Source: Cristatella mucedo
Taxonomy: Eukaryota > Bryozoa > Phylactolaemata > Cristatellidae
Assembly (NCBI GenBank): GCA_009760855.2
Contig: WPIO01000100.1
Span: 1,076,501-1,140,500 of the forward strand
Length of the DNA stretch: 64,000 nt
Reading direction: 5' to 3'
Shown piece after piece: positions 1 to 13,290 of the stretch. Position 1 is the first letter of the stretch. Each line of letters starts with the position of its first letter. Made by a program: the position numbers and the translations under genes. The notes under the pieces were generated by a model, which saw nothing but the letters and a program-made list of their open reading frames with translations, did not search any database and was not told the DNA's origin.

Positions 1-1530
1 CCGTTTGGGTTGGTAGGATCTTTTGTAATGATTACGACATTGTTACTCATATCTAGAGTACCGGTCATTGTACCACGTAGCTTAGTGACAAAGTAAGTCT
101 TGATAAATCCAAAGTTTGGAACATCTAAACCACTAGCAGGATCATCATTATGATGATCTACCGGCATATGCAATCAGGCGACTACAGCTGGTGCAAAACT
201 CGCAGCTAGGCTTGTCTGTCGTGAGCGCCTCAGTTGCCACACCACACTACTTCTCGCCGACCTGCACTGGCTGCCAGTCATGCAACGCATCGACTTTAAG
301 GTTTTTGTCGCTCACTTTTAGGTCACTTCATTCTTTGGCTCCAGCCTACTTATAAGATCTACTGCCCCACCGGGCTAAGCCTCGTACCAGCCGCTTTTCG
401 GAATTTAACTGTTTACCTATCCCTCAAATCCTTTGGAGACCGTGCCTTTAGTTCGTATGCTGGAACTCACTTCCGACCTGCGTCACGAGATTTCCTGACG
501 ACTTGACACTTGACCTGACTTGATTTAAAAATAAACTATAAACGCACCTATTTAGGACAGCATTTAGTGGGTCCCTGCGATTCGTCCTTTATGTGCTTAC
601 ACGTGCTGACACTGCTGCATGCTGCCACTAACCACATTTGCATGCTGACCCTGTGCATGTCACCCCTAACCATGTTATTCATGTTGTTTAGAAAGCACAA
701 TACAACTCGCCACTCGATCGTGTTTTCTTTGCAGCAAATGTGAAGAGCCTAGAAAGAGATTGAATTCGCCGCTCTATCAAGTTATTATTATTACTATTAT
801 TATTATCAGTCACAGCTAACGTGCCTTCAGCATATAGGTTACCATTAGTTCTAACATCTCCATTGATGAAAACTTTTGAATCCTCATAATTTGTCGTCTC
901 AGCGTCGCTAAGATCTACTGGATTCGCAATAGTAATCAAATGATAATTATTCATAGCAAAATCTTCATAAGTGGTAGCATCTCTGCTAATTTATTAACAT
1001 AAGTTATAGTCACATATCTTTAGTTGGCTGCATCTCCAGCATCTACTGGATCAGCAAAACCTTTAATGTTACCTCCATTTATGTCTAACCTCCCAGACAC
1101 CAGATCTTCAGTCTTTCGAATAAAGTTTCTTGCTTTGCCATCACCTCTCGTCTGAAACTGAAGCATTCCTTATATTAAAAAAGTTGTAAATATGAGTAAA
1201 TCTAAGTAATCATATCAAATGCCGACATACGATATATTAATCTTTGAACTTATTCATACCTTGCATATCCATCGTGTAACTTACTCTACCCATAACTTTA
1301 TTGCTTGTCTCACTTCATCTCGTCCAATAAGCATCGCCATATAGTTTCTAATATACAGAGGTTGTTACTGGATTCCACTCTAAAGAACCTGGAATGAAAG
1401 TTGGAATCGTTCGCTGATAACCTATTCGATTACCTTTCATGTCCATCACTTCTACATCGTCAGGTGTAAGCTGTGTAGGTGTAATATCAACTCTGGCAAC
1501 CTCAACCTCTTGCTGATGTAATTGCCAAGC
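1..1530 (-). pseudogene. Decayed reading frame with tail-fibre-like repeats, split by a LINE-A piece
   Basis: Minus-strand translation shows degenerate copies of one pattern, roughly L-D-M-x-x-N-x-I ... D-P-x-x-x-x-D-A-A ... Y-V. Pieces, N to C: MDMKGNRI (about 1430-1450), VSYTMDMQGMNKF (about 1245-1295), RLDINGGNIKGFADPVDAGD with a stop just after (about 1015-1175), MNNYHLITIANPVDLSDAET (about 895-957), and GTMTGTLDMSNNVVIITKDP (1-171). This pattern is known from phage and virus tail-fibre/collar proteins and some virus-like elements in animal genomes. Stops and frame changes show it is dead. A LINE-A fragment (172-808) splits it. The element type is not known, and the sequence may continue left of the window. 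Confidence 0.4.
172..808 (+). mobile_element. LINE-A 3' fragment, strongly decayed
   Basis: Matches the last ~90 codons ([13 protein letters not shown] region), 3' UTR and terminal (ATT)n of LINE-A at 1530-2440. Deletions and frame changes throughout. Confidence 0.75.
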
Positions 1531-2440
1531 ACAATCTAGGCTTTCACTTCTATGCGGATGACACTCAGTTGTACCTTTGCTTTCATCCCTCCCAGCCTTC
1601 GAACAACTCAAATTCTTTCAACTCACTTGCTGCATGCATTGATGATACCCGCACATGGGCGGCTGCAAATTTTCTAAAACTAAACGATGATACAACTAAC
1701 TTACTAGTTATGGGCAAACCCAGTGTGATTCAGAGATTGGTAAGGCTGACTCTCAAAATTGGCTCTGCCAGCATATCTCCAGTTGAATCAGCTCGAAATC
1801 TAGGTGTCATATTCCAAAGCGACCTCTCGTTAGACGACCATATCAGCTCCACAGTCAAATCCGCCTATTTTCAGCTTCATCACGTTGCTAAAATTCGGGC
1901 TTGTTTAGATAAGGATACCACGTCCAAGTTGGTCCATGCATTCGTGACATCCCGTCTTGACTTCTGCAACTCACTGCTTACTGGCCTGCCAGCATGTGCG
2001 ATCAGGCGATTGCAGCTGGTGCAAAACTCTGCAGCTAGGCTTGTCTGTCGTGAGCGTCGCAGTTGCCACATTACTCCACTTCTCGCCGACCTGCACTGGC
2101 TACCGGTCAAGCAACGGATTGACTTCAAGGTTTTGTCACTCACTTTTAGGTCCCTTCATTCTATGGCTCCAGCCTATCTCTCAGATATACTACCCGATCA
2201 GGCCAAGCACCGTACCACCCGCTTTTCGGAATCCAACAGTCTAGAAATACCTCGTACAAACCTTAAATCCTTTGGAGACCGTGCATTTAGTTCGTATGCT
2301 CCCAAAGCCTGGAACTCCCTCCCGACCTGCGTCAGAACATCCCCTGACCTGACCACATTTAAAAGGAACTTAAAAACACACCTATTTAGGACAGCATTTA
2401 GTGGGTCCTTGTGATTCGTCCTTCATGTGCTTATGCATGC

Positions 2441-3750
2441 TGTAGCGCCCTGCTGGCCTTGGCTGAATTTTAGCGCGAACAAGAGCTGTTCGGCGGCGGG
2501 CTAGAGCCCCTTTGTCCTGGGGCAGTGAGCCAGAGAGGAGCGTCAGTGCGGTTAGAGAGGAAGCGCTTAGGAGCAGGCCAGGAAGCTCTGAGACGAGCGG
2601 GGCGATTCGGCCTTTAGAATTGGTCCGATACTCGCGGAAGCTGCTGATAGATGTTGGTTGGCCTGTCAACCCCCGCCTTCCCTCTTTCCAAGAAAGAATC
2701 GTCTGGAACCACATTCGCCATTCAAGCTGGACGGAGGTGCCCTTCCAGTGGCCTGGGGACGGTAGTAATTCCTTTCCGTAATGGGCCAAGGTGTCCGGGC
2801 CCAATACCTCTAAACTCTTGCCCCATTGTTTCAGCTAGGTATTTAAGAGTCGAGCGACGCTCGCTCTTGGTCTTACGGTCTTTTGTCTTTGGTCCGGCTT
2901 CGACGCCGTCGCACTCGTTTCTCTGAAAGCGAGGGAGGAGGGCGGGCTGTTCGCCGGCGATTGACGGAACAGGACGAGACAGCGCTAGGAGGATTCGGTG
3001 GAACTCCACCGAATACGGTCGTATCGCGCCCGAGCTGGCATTTTGTGTGTTCTTTCGTGTTTTGTGTGTGCGCGCTAGCCCGTGGTCTCGGCATAGGGAT
3101 TTGCCGGTGCGAGCTAGGCGTAGTTGGCGTGTGTGGAGCCCTAGTTCCCCAGTTAGGGTTTAGGCTCCGGTTCGCGCTTCAGTGTGGAGAAGTATTTCCT
3201 CCGCAGGAATGCTTGAGTTGGCGTGTGTGGAGTATTCCTGCCGCACTGCTGGAAACCGAGTTCTAGTTCTCCGGGTAGGGTTTAGACTCCGGTTCGCGCT
3301 TCAGTGTGGAGAAGTATTCCCTCCGCAGGAGTGTTTACGTTGGCGTGTTTGGGGTATTCCCTCGGCACAGGTGGGAACGGATTCCTAGTTCACCGGTTAG
3401 GGTTTAGGGTCCGGGTCGCGCTTAGTGTGGAGGAGTATTCCCTCCGAAAGAGTGTTGGTGTAGCTGAGAGCGTGTGAGGAGTGTGGAGATAAAACTGAGC
3501 TAGACGCGCAGCTACTTTGTGCGTTTGCGAATAAAGCTAAGTAAAATCCCCAATTTGTGTCTCACTTTCCGATTCACGCCGCGGACTCACGACCCCCTTT
3601 AGTAACGGTAAGCAGGTCAGCGCCAGAAACGCTCGTTTCGTGGCGGCCAGCTTATTGCGCGTAGGCGCGCACCGAACGGCAGTAGGCGCCAGGTTACGCC
3701 GCTAGGTAAGCGGCAGGTCAAGCTTACTCCGCCGAGCCTTCGGCGTTACA
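2441..3750 (+). mobile_element. Solo LTR of an LTR retrotransposon
   Basis: 1310 bp insert within the LINE-A 3' UTR. It begins TGTAGCGCC and ends GGCGTTACA, a near-perfect terminal inverted pair with TG...CA ends, and is flanked by ATGC on both sides (4-bp target duplication). Inside are a TATA-like TATTTAAG near 2838 and an AATAAA near 3530, as expected for an LTR. No internal region, primer-binding site or second LTR is present. A Ty3/gypsy- or BEL-type origin is inferred from the 4-bp duplication. Confidence 0.8.
3100..3460 (+). repeat. Three ~122-bp tandem repeats inside the LTR
   Basis: The phrase GGGTTTAG starts at 3156, 3278 and 3400, exactly 122 bp apart. Each copy also contains CGCTT(CA)GTGTGGAG and a TTCCCTCCG-type phrase. 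Confidence 0.8.
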
Positions 3751-3967
3751 ATGCTGACACTGTGCATGCTGCCACTAACCACATTTGCATGCTGACCCTG
3801 TGCATGTCACCCCTAACCACATTATTCATTTTGTTTGTTTTTTTAAGCATGATTTTACTTACCATTCAATTGCATTTCCCTTTGCAGCAAATTTAAAGCG
3901 CCTAGAAAGAGCTTAAGTTCTCTGTGGGCGCTTTATCAAGTGCATTATTATTAATGTTATTATTATG

Positions 3968-4945
3968 GCAGCACTTTTATGCTGACGATACTCCGCTGTC
4001 TTTGTCGTTTAAACCGTCGGAATTGGCTGCTGCAGCGACTGATAAACTGAATGCTTGGCTTTCAGACATTCGATCCTTGATGTTGGCAAATTTCCTTATA
4101 ATAGACGATAAAACGGAACTGCTATATAGTACACCCCAGGCGTGTAGCTGGACTAGGAGACTTTGCTCTTTTAATAGGCGATACCGTTGTGGGACAATCA
4201 CCACGTGCTCGAATTTAGGTGCCGTCTTCTAAAGCTGCCTGACTTTTTGAAAGCGTTAAGACTGCTTCCACAGCTAGCCATCACATGCGATCCCTATCTT
4301 AAGGTCCACGGTGGCTTGCAAAAAACTTACTTAGTTTAATCTCGGTTAGATTATTGTAATTCCCTTCTGGCTGGGCTATCAAAAAAAGCCATTAGGCCAC
4401 TATGGCAGGCGACGAATATGGCTGCAAGGCTAGTTTACAAATCCCCCGAGGCTTGACAATGTGTGTCCTGTGCCGAAAGAGAGAGGAAGGCTACCGGTTG
4501 ATCAACGGATACAGAGCTAAGTTCTTACGCTGACCCACAAAGCCCACCAAGGCTTGTTTCTTCCATGTCTAGCTGCTATAGCCTCGTGTCCTGTATGGAC
4601 AATAAATTAGCGGTTCTGTTCCTCCGCTTAAAGACCCCGTAGACGACAACTTTTCTTTTCCTCTGCGAGCCCTAGAGAGTGGAACTCACCTCTACGATTT
4701 TTACGAAACGACATCTAATCTCCTGCTGCTGACTATAGCACATCGTTTCCAGCTGTTCTGAACTGCTACTCAGATGCTGCTCACAACCTAGGCTGCTCTC
4801 CTGACTCAGCTATGCTTCTCACTTTCTCTTTGCTGCGTGAGATTAAGTCCTGTACACCCCGAAAGCCGCTGAGGCTTTGAGTGTACTATACATAACTCTC
4901 CTGAGTAACATCTGGTCTTTGTAGAGCTGCTGAGTGACATAATTT
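3968..4945 (+). mobile_element. LINE-B fragment, decayed
   Basis: Starts at the reverse-transcriptase core (FYADDTPLSLSFKPSEL) directly after the LINE-A tail. Later parts match the LINE-B C-terminal region and 3' end seen at 36985-38420. Several frameshifts. Confidence 0.75.
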
Positions 4946-5241
4946 TTTTTTTATTCCCAATTGAGTATATTAGTCCATCCATAATGAACCGCAGGTTCAC
5001 CTCCAGGTCTGCCTTCGTCGCAGAAAATGAGTTCCAGCTTATAGAATCCGTAAGCGTTCTGGTTGCTTGTACCCTGGCTGCCATAAGACAATCTCGTTCA
5101 GCTACACATAATCAGAAGCATTGCTAGAGACACACAACACAAGGATGAACTAGGCACGGCATTCTTACATGATGCAAATTTACCAGAGGACCGAGCGCCA
5201 GCATCACTAGATAAAAGGTCAAGTGTAAAAAAAAGTAACAT
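4946..5241. other. Intergenic, nothing recognised
   Basis: Stretch between the LINE-B fragment and the RPN1 poly(A) signal. No gene or repeat seen. Confidence 0.4.
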
Positions 5242-5247
5242 TTTATT
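5242..5247 (-). terminator. Poly(A) signal of RPN1
   Basis: AATAAA on the minus strand, 65 bp past the RPN1 stop codon. The short spacing suggests a very short 3' UTR. Confidence 0.6.
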
Positions 5248-5311
5248 ATCAGCCGTTTGTTGTAGTTTGCAGGCACATTGTTGGCACTATCCTTATTGAG
5301 TTACGGCTGAG

Positions 5312-8300
5312 CTAAAGCGAGGCCACGATGCTATCAATCTTGAAAAGTAGATCCTTTTTCTTGGCGCTCAGCTCCTCCTCAGCAGACAAGTACTGCTGCT
5401 TTCCCATCGAGCCACCAACTAGCTTCTGTGCAAATGACACAGAATTATTCAGGTGTTCCTTCACAAGGCCATCCAGCTTCTGTAGTTCAGACAGCTATAA
5501 AAGAAAATAAGGATGGATTAATAGATACTCACCTAATCAACCTCATGCCACCCAGAATAATCAAACTGGACCTATGTGGTCATCGTGGTTACAAAACTTG
5601 CAACTGGGAGGGGGGTCAATGCAGCCATCTCAAGCAGCAAGTCTGAAACAGCAATAGGGTGATGCAAATAGTACTCGCGGTTGGAGATAAGGCAAAGAAA
5701 CAGACAGATCGTGCCAGCATGAAGAGCAAGTGCGAGGATAGGCAATGATAAGAATTCAATTGACAACAGCATGATAACAGTTGGCTTACTACAATTTATT
5801 CACTTTCATTCTTACGAAGGCTGGTCAGCTACTAACCTTGTCAGCTGCCTCGGGAGAAAGCGGCTTCACGGTGGTCTGGATATCTGCGATCTGCTGGGAG
5901 AGCTGCTTGTGATCAGCATCAATCTTTTTTCTCTGGTTGGCAAGCGCACCCAAATCTTTGCTCGCCTTGAACTTGTTGACAGCATCATCATAGCTTTGGT
6001 AGAGAGCACTCCGTTTATCAAGCAGTGTCTGGACCTGCTCGATGTAACTGGCTGCTTTCAGGCTAGACTCAGCAGCATCGTCCTGAAGTAGAGTAGTCCT
6101 CATCCAGGCACACTTCTCTAACAACCGATAACTATTACGTCATGCAAATCAGCAGCACCTGCTGACGAGTCACGAACATGGCAGGTGCTCCAGGTGTACC
6201 CATACCCTAGAATTAATCGAGCCGTAAGAACGATCCACCACATGGGATTTTTGCATGCTCTTTCCCAGAACAGCCATCCACGTGACTTCGCCAAGCCATA
6301 CATTTAATTTGAGCTACATAAGTACGAGGTGAGCAACTGGTCTGTGCAATATTGGCAGTCGATCAGCTGAGCTGGCTGTCACAGCCATTCGTGTTTCCTT
6401 TGCAGCAAATGTAAAGCGCCTAGAAAAAGATTGGGTTCTCTGAGGGCGCTTTATCAAATGTGTTATTATTATTTTAATTATTATTCGTAAGCCAAAACAA
6501 AAGGGTGCTTCCGCAGGAGAAAGTTTGTATTAACTGACTAGTTAAGCCTGCTGTTTACTTCCTTTAGCTAATTAGTTTAATTTAATTTAAAAATAAAAAC
6601 TCATCTTGTGGATCAGCTTGACTGGAAGTCCAGCAACAAACCTCTACCAGCACACAGTCCGAAGAGACTCTATTATTGTCTTGAGTGGCAACAGATCCAA
6701 GCGAAAAATTACAGAAAAAGTTCGAAGAAGCCCGACCCCGAAGCCACATGCTTCATGCACTTGCTTTTTTGTTCAAAACTCTACAACTGTCTTCTTTAGA
6801 AGTATCACTCTTGGTATAAGTTAATTAAATTAAAAGTCTAGCTATCTGGAAGTTGATGAGACCCGTATGTGCACGGTGTTTCATTAAAAGTCCAATGTAT
6901 ATGCGATAGTTTTTTGCCAACCATCTAACTGTTTTGAAGATATAGACTTGGATTGGCCTCTTATGCAACAGCCACAGGGGACATCTCGTTGAGCGACAAT
7001 TGAAACCGGCTCAGTGGCAACACTACAAAAATGCCACCTCTTGAAAAACCTGCCATGGGAATCGGTGAGCTGTTTCCTAAATACTGCCTTACGGATCAGT
7101 TATCCATGCACACTCATAAGGAATACAACATTAAAAGAATTTGGTAAAGGTATCTTTTGATCCCGAATACGTGTACAATCCGCCCTATAAAATTCATTCG
7201 TTCAATGAAGCCTGATGGGATTTGTGCATGTGTTCTCAAGCTCAGTTGATGGACAGGAGAAATGATACACTATCACAATGAGGCTTGAGCCATGTGGCCA
7301 GCCACGACACTAAAAATGTTAAATCCACACAAGACCAGAAATCGGCAGCTGGCACAGATGGCAGCTCCAGTTTAGAATTCAGAAAGTGATAAAGATCAAC
7401 CCATGCACGCAGTGATCGACACCCTCTCGGGTGCAGCAATTACTAATACAATTAATTCAGAGAGGTCGACGAATGAAATGGTCACCAAATACCGTCCCCA
7501 CACAGGAGGCCATGTTCGGATTCCAGGAAGGTACATGCCAGCATTTTAAATTCTCTGTAAATCATTAGTGTCAGACGGTACAGCCACTGGCTTCGGCATC
7601 ACATTCAAAATTATCGACGTTAGCATAGATAGTGCTAGTAAACAAATATCAGCTAATCATTCAGGAGATTCAGAATAACTTTTAACTTATTTTCCAGTAC
7701 TGATTCAGTCACCTGGGAGAGACAATGAAGCCCTCGGGCACTGCTATTTGGTGCTGCAGTAACTAATACCTAGGATTTGTACTGTAAATGCAAGTCATGC
7801 AACTACATCGAGTCCTTACCTTGGCGATCGAGAAATCCAGACGCACATAGACAATGACCAGCAGGAAAAAGCAGTAGAATACTGCTATCATCAGCGCGGG
7901 CTCTCGGAGTAGGAACAGCCGCTGGAATGTGTACTTTAGCTAAAAACGTAAAAATAGCAAAACCAAGGTGTAATGATGGAATTCGCAAAAGGCCTAGCAT
8001 ACATTCACAAGCAGATACACATCAACAGGCACAACAGAGGGGAGAGAATGACAAGAGGAGAAAAGGGAAAGATAGACAGACAGAAGAAACAAGCTTTTGC
8101 TGTTTTTTAAATTATATCCAAATTTACAGCTAGGCTTGCATGTTTGAGAGAATATCCGAGGAACGAGAGAAGCGGAGAAGGGGTAAAAATAAATGTGCTT
8201 GGGCACGTATCAGGCAGTCACCTCGAAGTCCTGTATGTGTTCCTCCACCAAATTGTTCTTATACAGTTGCACCACAGGACGCCCAGCGGTATCCAGGTAT

Positions 8301-11300
8301 GTGAAGTGGAGCTCGTCAGCACTGCGCTTGGTGGCAAATGGGGTCTTGACGTCGGAAACCCTAATGCGTAAAAAGAGGCACCGATTGCCATGACGGTTGA
8401 GATGAAGCCACTGCACCTACCAACTCATACGCAGATTTCAACAAGACGGTTTCAATTAAATATGTATCGGCTCCATCAAATATGCATCGTGGCTGAAGAG
8501 ACAGACACCCTAAGCAGTACAGCACCTTTGCAGTCAGAGGAGCAACCAAGTGCATGGCACGCCCATGTGGCACGCTTCCTCTAAACAGGACATTTCAACC
8601 CGGTTACAACAAGATCTCATAAATAGGCAACAGCTCACCAGCAGAAGATGTAGACGAAGCTGCGAATGCACACAGGCACTCAACGAATGCACACGGAGAA
8701 TATCTCAAATCCACGACCGGGAGGAGCTACGGCACAGGCCATACACAAATAAATCCTAGCTGATTAAACAGCCTCTTTTTGTATAGCGACAGAAGAGCCT
8801 TTACGGCTATCACCGCCGCTTGCAGTGGCGATAACGAATCGCCCACCGCAGGAATCGAACCCACGACCTCAGGGCCGAGGTCGTGAAAGCAACCGCCTTA
8901 CCTAGTGTGCCATCACGGCTCACCATAGCGGCAATGCAGCAACTGTGCATCTGACAATACGAAAAATTAGTAACCATCTGCCCAAGCACATAGCTATAGT
9001 AGGAAATCGCGTCATAGATCAGTGTGCAATAGCATCTTTTGATGGAGGCCATCGAGAAAGAGTCGCAAGTCGGCGCATACGGAGAGAGCCTGCATGGACT
9101 GTTCAATCACAGTAATAAAATAATACTAATAGTAATACACTTGATAAAGCGCCCTCAGAGAACTCAATTTCACTCTCTAGGCACTTTTACATTTGCTGCA
9201 AAGGAAACACAATCAGTACTATGCTGCACCGGCCAGTCCGCTAAAGAGTCGCTCAAAGTGCGATTTATAAGGCAGTTACCTGGCCAGTAGAACATTGTAA
9301 TCCCAGGCACACGGCCTGACAGACATGCATCGACTGGATCCTACCAGCATCATTCGGCTAGGGAAAAGATAATCGGGTGTTGCCTAACCTCCAACATTTA
9401 AGCTGTGATATAGACCAGGCAGGAACCAGTGAATTGGAACAATGTCATGTGATAATACTACCTCGGTGCATGCCTTTGAACTATGCAAAAATCTGCTGAT
9501 ACGTTATAACTGCTACATAATGGCTGACATGTAAGCAAAGCTGCACACCACCTGATGATAATATAACAATATACAAGTCATTTGTATAGCACCCTAAGAG
9601 AACTTAATCTGTATTCAGGGCTTCACATGTGCCACGGGGTTCGAGCCCACGTCCTCAGCCAGACCATGGTCGGGACGAGCTGTGCTTTTGTACAGTGGCA
9701 TACCAGAAGAATAGCCCCGAATACCGTACCATAGCCAAAGAGGATCAGTGTTAAGTTGCCTCTCGGTGGCCCAGACAGCATGTATAATACAAATAAAGTA
9801 TAAATATAATACAAATAAATGGGTACTCACTGAGAGCCTTCCGGAAGAATGATCTTGACTTTCAGCTCGTCCACAACTTGATCATCAAAAATGTGATCAA
9901 TGAAAGGCATTTTCAAGGCATAGTTGTTACCTTGAAAAACAAACATTGTTAGCATTCGCAAAATCCAAGTATCTGGAAATGGACAGCAGCACTGAACGCC
10001 GGCAGCAAACAGGACTAAATGCTGTTGCGCACATTATGGCTGCACAACGAGCAATTCGGCTAGCATGAGCTGGCACGTTATACTAGGCTCAACAATGACC
10101 CGGCCCCATTACTGCTGCCAAGGTAACAGGACTTTTCGGCCACGCCACACTCTACAGCCAATATGGATTTGATTCGAATACGAAATAATCATAATTATAA
10201 TAATAATATTGCACTTGATAAAGCATCCTCAGAGAACTTAATCTCTTTCTAGGCGCTTTACATCTGCTGCAAAGGGAAATGCAATTGAATGGTAAGTAAA
10301 ATCATGCTTGAAAAACAAACAAAATGAATAATATGGTTAGGGGTGACATGCACAGGGTCAGCATGCAAATGTGGTTAGTGGCAGCATGCACAGTGTCAGC
10401 ACGCATAAGCACATCAAGGATGAATCACAGGGACACGCTAAATGCTGTCCTAAATAGGTGTGTTTTTAAGTTCCTTTTAAATGTGGTCAGGTCAGGGGAT
10501 GTTCTGACACAGGTCAGGAGGGAGTTCCAGGCTTTGGGAGCATACGAACTAAATACACGGTCTCCAAAAGATTTAAGGTTTGTACGAGGTATTTGTAGAC
10601 TGTTGGATTCCGAAAAGCGGGTGGTACGGTGTTTGGCCTGATGGGGTAGTATATCTGAAAGATAGGCTGGAGCCATAGAATGAAGGGACCTAAAAGTGAG
10701 CGACAAAACCTTGAAGTCAATCCATTGCTTGACTGAGGCCGCAGATGTCGTGGGGAAGCCATTACTTGCATGTGATTCCAGTTCGACTTCCAGTACACAT
10801 GCTTTTTAAGTTTCTGGAAGTCATGCCCTCCATTCAGCGGCCACCCAGATAATAATTTCACCACCGCGACCACACTCTCTTCCAATAGCCAACTGATACG
10901 AGCAGCGCCGGTGGCTCTTGTGTTCGTGAGCCTGCATGAGCTCACGAGAACACGCGCACACAATGCTCACCGCTGTTGTACAGATACTGGTAGCTGGGGA
11001 TGTTGTAGCCGATGACATAGTTCGTTTTCCAGCCACCGTACAGGGGGAAGCGAGGTCTCACCTCAAGCTCCACGGCATCTCGAAGCTCGCGGAGGTGGCT
11101 CGTGGAGATGTTGCCAATCTCGTCGCGGTAGTACACGTCTCGCGCCGACGCAGGCATCACCATCTGCAGAGGGTAAGATGAGGCAGCCGGCTTCGGTCAA
11201 CCGATTCGGGCCCATCGGCAGAGGCAGCAAGGCAGCGCAGCCACTGCCGGAGTGGGCGGATCCCTACGAGGGCTGCCCTATCGCGAGCCGGTCCGCCTTC

Positions 11301-13247
11301 TGCCTCGTGCCGGCCTCACCTTGAACGACTCGACGGCCGACAAGTGGTCGTGCGTTCGCTGAAAGTCGTATCGCGAGAACGGACCCTGCAGCTTGGCGCC
11401 AGTGTGCTGCAGCTCGTAGGCCTCCTCGACGGCGACGTTGCCCCAGTGAGACACCTCGATGAGGCGCGTCATGGACGTGACGCTGAGGAACGGCTTGTTG
11501 TTTTCATAGTGCACCGACAGCTCCGACTGCAAAGGGGCGCCGCATGCAGGCTAGAGCAGCAGCAAAGACTGCAGCGGCGGCAAAGACTGCAGCTACGGGC
11601 AGTGAGCCGATGCGAGGACGCTTCGCTCGCTTCTCGGGTAAGTGCACACGGGGAGGGTGCATTTGTTCGCAGCAGCAGCGAGCAACGGGACCCCGCGAAG
11701 CGGGAGGACCGTAGTGTGAAGCAAGCAGGTCAACAAGGGCAGATCGCGCGCACGCTTCACGGCCGGCAGAGAAGCCATGGTGACGTGAGTGCAGAGTGTG
11801 ACAAGGAGTGGCGCCAGAGACCACATCTGCACACATGGCGCACGCAATAGAAATTGAAAAACGATTCGTGACGCGCACACCTTCTCAAACGGCCCCTTGT
11901 TCTCGAAGGGTCCGTAGGTGATCGTGTTGTCTGCCTTCAGGTTGGGCTTGGTCTTGGTGTAACTCTCCACGTTGCCAGACGCCAGCACCACTGTCGTCTT
12001 CTGCTTGCGGACTTGGTAGGGCGTATAGAGGAACAAGTTGTCGTTGAACAGCACGAGCTGCTTTTGATTCTGCTGGATCGATGCAGGGTGAGGCACGAGG
12101 CGGTGCGTGTGCACGGCTTTCACCACAACGACGGTCGACTTGCCGGCTCCCAGCGCTGTTGGCAGGTCGATGAGGTAGAACTGCACACCCCTAAAAACAT
12201 TGTGACCAGTAGAACATACAAGAGTGCATGTGCTGTAGATGGCCAGCTAAACAAACAACAAAAAAGACGGCTACGGCACATAGTTGCTCATCGAGAAAAT
12301 GCACACCCAGCAAAGAACAGTGTAAGTAACTCGATTAAAGCACCACATAAATGACAAGACTTTTGTTTCAACTTCCATCTACACCATCTTAAAGCGACCT
12401 GCCCTACTCTGACCCAGTAGGAGCAGCTTCTGACACGACCTACGAGCCAAAACTGCATGCACTAGAGCACCGACATAAATAAACGGGGAGTACTCGACAT
12501 CCAATCAGCTCATAGATGGTTACCTCTATTTCTTATGTGGTTATCTCTTCCTAGCCTAAACTCGAGCTGTCATTAAACTTTCAATCTGTTCATCAGTTTT
12601 AACATTTAAGAGACATAGGGGTCTCTCGTCGGTGGCCAACTCAAATCCGTCTGCAAGCATTTATTAAACCATCCCAGGAAGTGCTACTCAGCAGCTAGAT
12701 CACTTCTGATTCAAGTGACCACTGGGTAGTACAATCTGTTCAGCCTTAAGCACCACTCAGGGTGAGACCGGAAACGACCGCTTCTGCCCGGCCCCTGAAC
12801 GACCTACTAGTATGTAGTATGGTAGGTTAGCAGAGAAAATTAATAGCTTGTAACATAGCATAATAACAACAATAGATATAATAACAATACAAGACACTTT
12901 TACAGCACTCTCAGAAAACTAAATCTCTCTTTAGGCACTTCACATACAATGTAAAAGGAGCACGTGAATTGCTTAGTGATAACATATACAGTGTCAGCAC
13001 TCATAAGCACACAACACGCATACCCAGCACATGCTTCGAGGATCAGATATGTATTTAGCCTTTTTTTTATGTCGCCAAGTCAAGGGATTTATTGACAACG
13101 GTCAGGAGTGAATTCTAGTTATTGGGACCACTCGAACTAAAGACAAGGTCCACAGGATTTGAGGTTGGTTCGAGGCACAGCTAGAAGACTTGAGTCAGAA
13201 GAGCTGCTGGCAAGATGCCTAACGTGATTGAAAACTAGTTGGGATGC

Positions 13248-13290
<43 letters not shown>

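Larger units (their letters stand above)
1530..3967 (+). mobile_element. LINE-A non-LTR retrotransposon, truncated, interrupted by a solo LTR
   Basis: 5'-truncated copy. It starts just before the reverse-transcriptase active site FYADDTQLYLCF (about 1543-1578), then has an open frame to 2414 with the C-terminal motifs [38 protein letters not shown] and PKAWNSLP, typical of CR1/L2/Rex-like elements of the Jockey superfamily. The 3' UTR is broken at 2440 by an LTR and resumes at 3751. It ends in the hairpin AAGCGCC ... GGCGCTT and an ATT-rich tail. This is the longest LINE-A frame in the window and serves here as the family reference. Confidence 0.85.

Noticed and set aside
8820-8900. tRNA gene
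   Set aside because: A and B boxes are present, but the anticodon arm is a long palindrome and the same sequence occurs about ten times with a shared 3' tail. It is a SINE.
10324-10641. Recurring antisense frame ([20 protein letters not shown]) at several loci, also 30447, 52484, 13404
   Set aside because: It is the reverse strand of the LINE-A 3' region. Its recurrence reflects copy number, not an independent gene.
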